NCBI GenBank assembly: GCA_028622995.1
Contig: JAJQJQ010000046.1
Location: forward strand, 1,674,001 to 1,738,000
DNA: 64,000 nucleotides
Reading direction: 5' to 3'
DNA from: Panagrolaimus kolymaensis
Lineage: Eukaryota; Nematoda; Chromadorea; Rhabditida; Panagrolaimidae
Shown here piece by piece: positions 62,309 to 64,000 of this stretch. Position 1 is the stretch's first letter. Each line of letters begins with the position of its first letter. A model generated the notes under the pieces. The model worked only from the letters and a program-made list of their open reading frames with translations, did no database searches and had not been told where the DNA came from. The position numbers were made by a program, and so were the translations under genes.

Positions 62309-62619
62309 TTTTTTTATTTCGCTTTTTCTTCTCTCTTAAATGATCCTTAAAATAAATATTAAAAACTTTATTATAATTCAACAGCAAAAAAATACACTAT
62401 CAACAAGCAAAAAATTCCAAACAAGGTATTGGTAAATATTATTAAGAAAAAACAAAAATATTTTTGACATAATTAGGTAAAACATTAGTCAAAAAACATC
62501 GACTAAATCAAAATGTCTAAACCATTTTATTGCTGGAAAATATGGCGAAGTTGCTTTTGGAAAGAGAAAAGAGAAAATTGCTTTTCAAACTTTCCGCCAT
62601 TGGCGTTGATGCGCCTTTA

Positions 62620-62677
62620 GCCAGGTCGGGCAACTTTTCACACTTTTTTCACAGCGTCGGGCAAGTGAGGGCTCACC
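62620..62677 (-). repeat. Right terminal inverted repeat
   Basis: Read inward on the minus strand it begins GGTGAGCCCTCACTTGCCCG and ends CCCGACCTGGC, matching the left repeat at 52 of 58 positions. Confidence 0.92.
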
Positions 62678-62685
62678 AAAAATTC
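62678..62685 (+). repeat. Target-site duplication, right copy
   Basis: AAAAATTC, identical to 55601-55608, directly follows the right end of the transposon. Confidence 0.85.
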
Positions 62686-62790
62686 ATATGAATGTTTTTT
62701 CATATCTTTACGTTATTCGGAACTGTAATCACTCGCGGTTTCAAAAAACCTTTGAAAATCAAGATAGTCAACTTTCCATCAAAAATCTTT

Positions 62791-62992
62791 TTAATTCTTT
62801 TTCATCCATTTTATTAAAAATTTATCCTTCCAATCAACATATTTTTCTTTAGCCGTGGCACATTCGAAATGATTGGGAAGGTTTACAAAGGATTGAAGTT
62901 GTTTGGGAGTCATATCCACTTTCATCTCATCACTATTATCTTTGTGTTGAGTAACATTTTTAAGAATGGAACATGCTTCAATAACCAGGAAT
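62791..62992 (-). pseudogene. Coding-like fragment beside the transposon
   Basis: A minus-strand open stretch of about 66 codons reads FLVIEACSILKNVTQ, SDEMKVDMTPKQLQSF and VNLPNHFECATAKEKYVDWK before a stop. The DEM...DMTPKQLQSF part vaguely recalls the NEMD...FKAQL part of the F-box-like terminal exons. No start codon or splice partner is visible. Probably the remnant of a gene next to the insertion site; identity not established. Confidence 0.35.
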
Positions 62993-63297
62993 CAACTTGG
63001 ATGGTAAATTAGGGATTGATTTTTGTGCGAAGAATGAGTTGATTCGAGGCAGCGATGGAGAAAATAGCAGCCATTTCATTAAAATAATAATCATTGATGA
63101 ACCAAAAAAAGGATGGAAGAAGTAATCGAAGAACCTATAAACTTATGAAATTTTAGGTTGATTTTTGCCAGATCATTATCATATCCTTTATCAATGAAAG
63201 TAAAGGATGCTCTTTAAGGATAACAACTTTAAATAAAATCTTTATTTCATTCATTCAAATTACAATTACAAATAAAGAAGCAAAAGACTAAGAACTT

Positions 63298-64000
63298 TCA
63301 AAATGAGATTTTCACAGTTGGTCTTTCGATTTGTGGTTTCCAAGTATCAAGTTTTGCTTTGAGATCAGCTTTGAATTTTGGAAGATCCATTTCGTTATCC
63401 CTGAATTCAGTTAAATCAAGTTCGACTCGAGCTTTAGGTGCCAGTGACTTCTAAAAAGAATATTGTAACTTATTAGTTACTTCAAAAAGTAAAAAAACAT
63501 ACAGTAAGAACATCAAAAAATATATCAGCGAGAATTGCATCCTCATAGAATCGAATAAAAAGTAGTTGGATTTTGTTACTTTGTGGAAGTATGATAGGTT
63601 CACTTGAATTTACAGGATTGATTCCACGAACTTGAACACTAAGAAAAGAAACTTTTAATATATATAAGGTGAATATAAAAACATACCGAATGGTTTCAGC
63701 ATTTGGAAGATAAAACAGTAATTCTTTAAGAGAAATAATTTCGCCATCCTCGCTTTTGGTAATGGTAATTTGTGCATCCAATTCTTTTACCATGCCATAT
63801 TTTGTTAACCATTTAAATTGCTCCATTGAAAGAAGATAAAAACCAAGAGAAATTTTCTTTGCTTCATTTCTAGTTAGAAAAACAAGAGAACGTCCAAGAT
63901 AAGTGAGTGAATTTAGAATCCAAAGTGGTTTGCATAGTTTCTTACTATATTCCATAACATTTTCAAACACCATCTTTTTATTATCATAAGAAATTGTGAA
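63298..64000 (-). CDS. F-box-like family protein, copy 5 (cut by the window edge)
   Basis: Three exons visible: the 5' one from the edge to 63687, then 63638-63503 (136 bases) and 63450-63298 (153 bases), all in phase. Shared family blocks: SMEQFKWLTKYGMVKELD, ISLKELLFYLPNAETIR, then IILPQSNKIQLLFIRF and a terminal exon KSLAPKARVELD...WKPQIERPTVKISF. The F-box-like N-terminus would lie beyond the right edge. It is the nearest relative of copy 4 at 54363; the transposon now lies between them. Confidence 0.7.

Larger units (their letters stand above)
55609..62677 (-). mobile_element. Complete Mutator-like (Phantom-type) transposon carrying an innexin
   Basis: A 7,069-bp element. Its ends are 58-bp imperfect terminal inverted repeats (55609-55666 and 62620-62677; 52 of 58 match, inner 48 at 47 of 48). 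It is flanked by the 8-bp direct repeat AAAAATTC. Inside are only two genes, transcribed away from each other: the transposase-OTU fusion (60678 to 55888, minus) and an intact innexin (60999 to 62308, plus). About 220 bases separate the OTU stop from the left repeat and about 310 the innexin stop from the right repeat, so both genes are well inside. The FLYWCH zinc finger and MULE domain identify the Mutator superfamily; animal members with FLYWCH domains and subterminal repeats are known as Phantom. Intact ends, intact target-site duplication and undamaged frames suggest recent, autonomous insertion, here between F-box-like genes. The cargo innexin is the exceptional feature. Confidence 0.92.

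Noticed and set aside
1..64000. tRNA, rRNA, spliced-leader RNA or CRISPR arrays
   Set aside because: No cloverleaf with A/B boxes, no SL-type sequence and no regularly spaced direct repeats seen by eye. A tRNAscan or Infernal run would be needed to exclude small RNAs fully.

Overview
The window looks like nuclear DNA from a nematode. It is strongly A+T-rich, and its genes have many short introns (often 45-70 bases) with acceptors of the TTTTTAG/TTTTCAG type. The gene content also points to nematodes: innexins, two MLT-10-like moulting-cycle genes with the LSP-type C-terminal repeat, and a small F-box-like family. The genus cannot be fixed from sequence alone; a clade IV nematode is my guess. 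I rebuilt exon structures by hand from splice signals and checked that reading phase is kept across every junction. Those exon coordinates are the main support for the gene calls.

Layout. 0-3 kb: two divergent innexin genes, the first cut by the left edge. 5.2-8.6 kb: a complete MLT-10-like gene (10 exons, 824 aa). 11-16 kb: an orphan MLT-10-type terminal exon, two F-box-like genes, a 49-codon ORF and a short MLT-10 paralogue. 16.5-17.8 kb: a FAF1/UBXN-3-type UAS-UBX protein. 19.1-22.3 kb: an NFRKB-like INO80 subunit with an added AT-hook. Next come a tyrosine-kinase pseudogene and an F-box-like gene broken by one in-frame TAG. 24.6-43.4 kb: nearly 19 kb without a supportable gene, made of T-rich DNA with one MITE-like inverted repeat and several short hairpins. 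43.45-50.49 kb: a RhoGAP gene with two mutually compatible 3' ends. 52.5-53.8 kb: mevalonate diphosphate decarboxylase. 54.2-64 kb: F-box-like genes flanking a mobile element.

The main discovery is a complete 7,069-bp Mutator-like (Phantom-type) DNA transposon at 55,609-62,677. It has 58-bp imperfect terminal inverted repeats, of which the inner 48 bp match at 47 positions, and an 8-bp target-site duplication (AAAAATTC) on both sides. It encodes an apparently intact six-exon transposase of 1,495 aa: a Ser-rich N-terminus, a FLYWCH-type zinc finger, a MULE DDE domain and a C-terminal OTU cysteine-protease domain. Divergent from it, across a 320-bp shared intergenic space and wholly inside the terminal repeats, lies a full-length, intron-containing innexin gene (371 aa). 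That innexin keeps all four extracellular-loop cysteines. The element therefore looks like a transposon carrying a gap-junction/hemichannel gene as cargo. Its exon 2 (82 bp) and exon 4 (88 bp) have exactly the lengths of those in the innexin at 1,101-2,880, so the cargo probably came from a genomic copy of that innexin subfamily.

The other genes are mostly housekeeping (p97 adaptor, chromatin remodelling, isoprenoid synthesis, Rho signalling) or nematode-specific (moulting, F-box-like). They share no obvious pathway. The F-box-like and MLT-10-like copies show repeated local duplication followed by decay.
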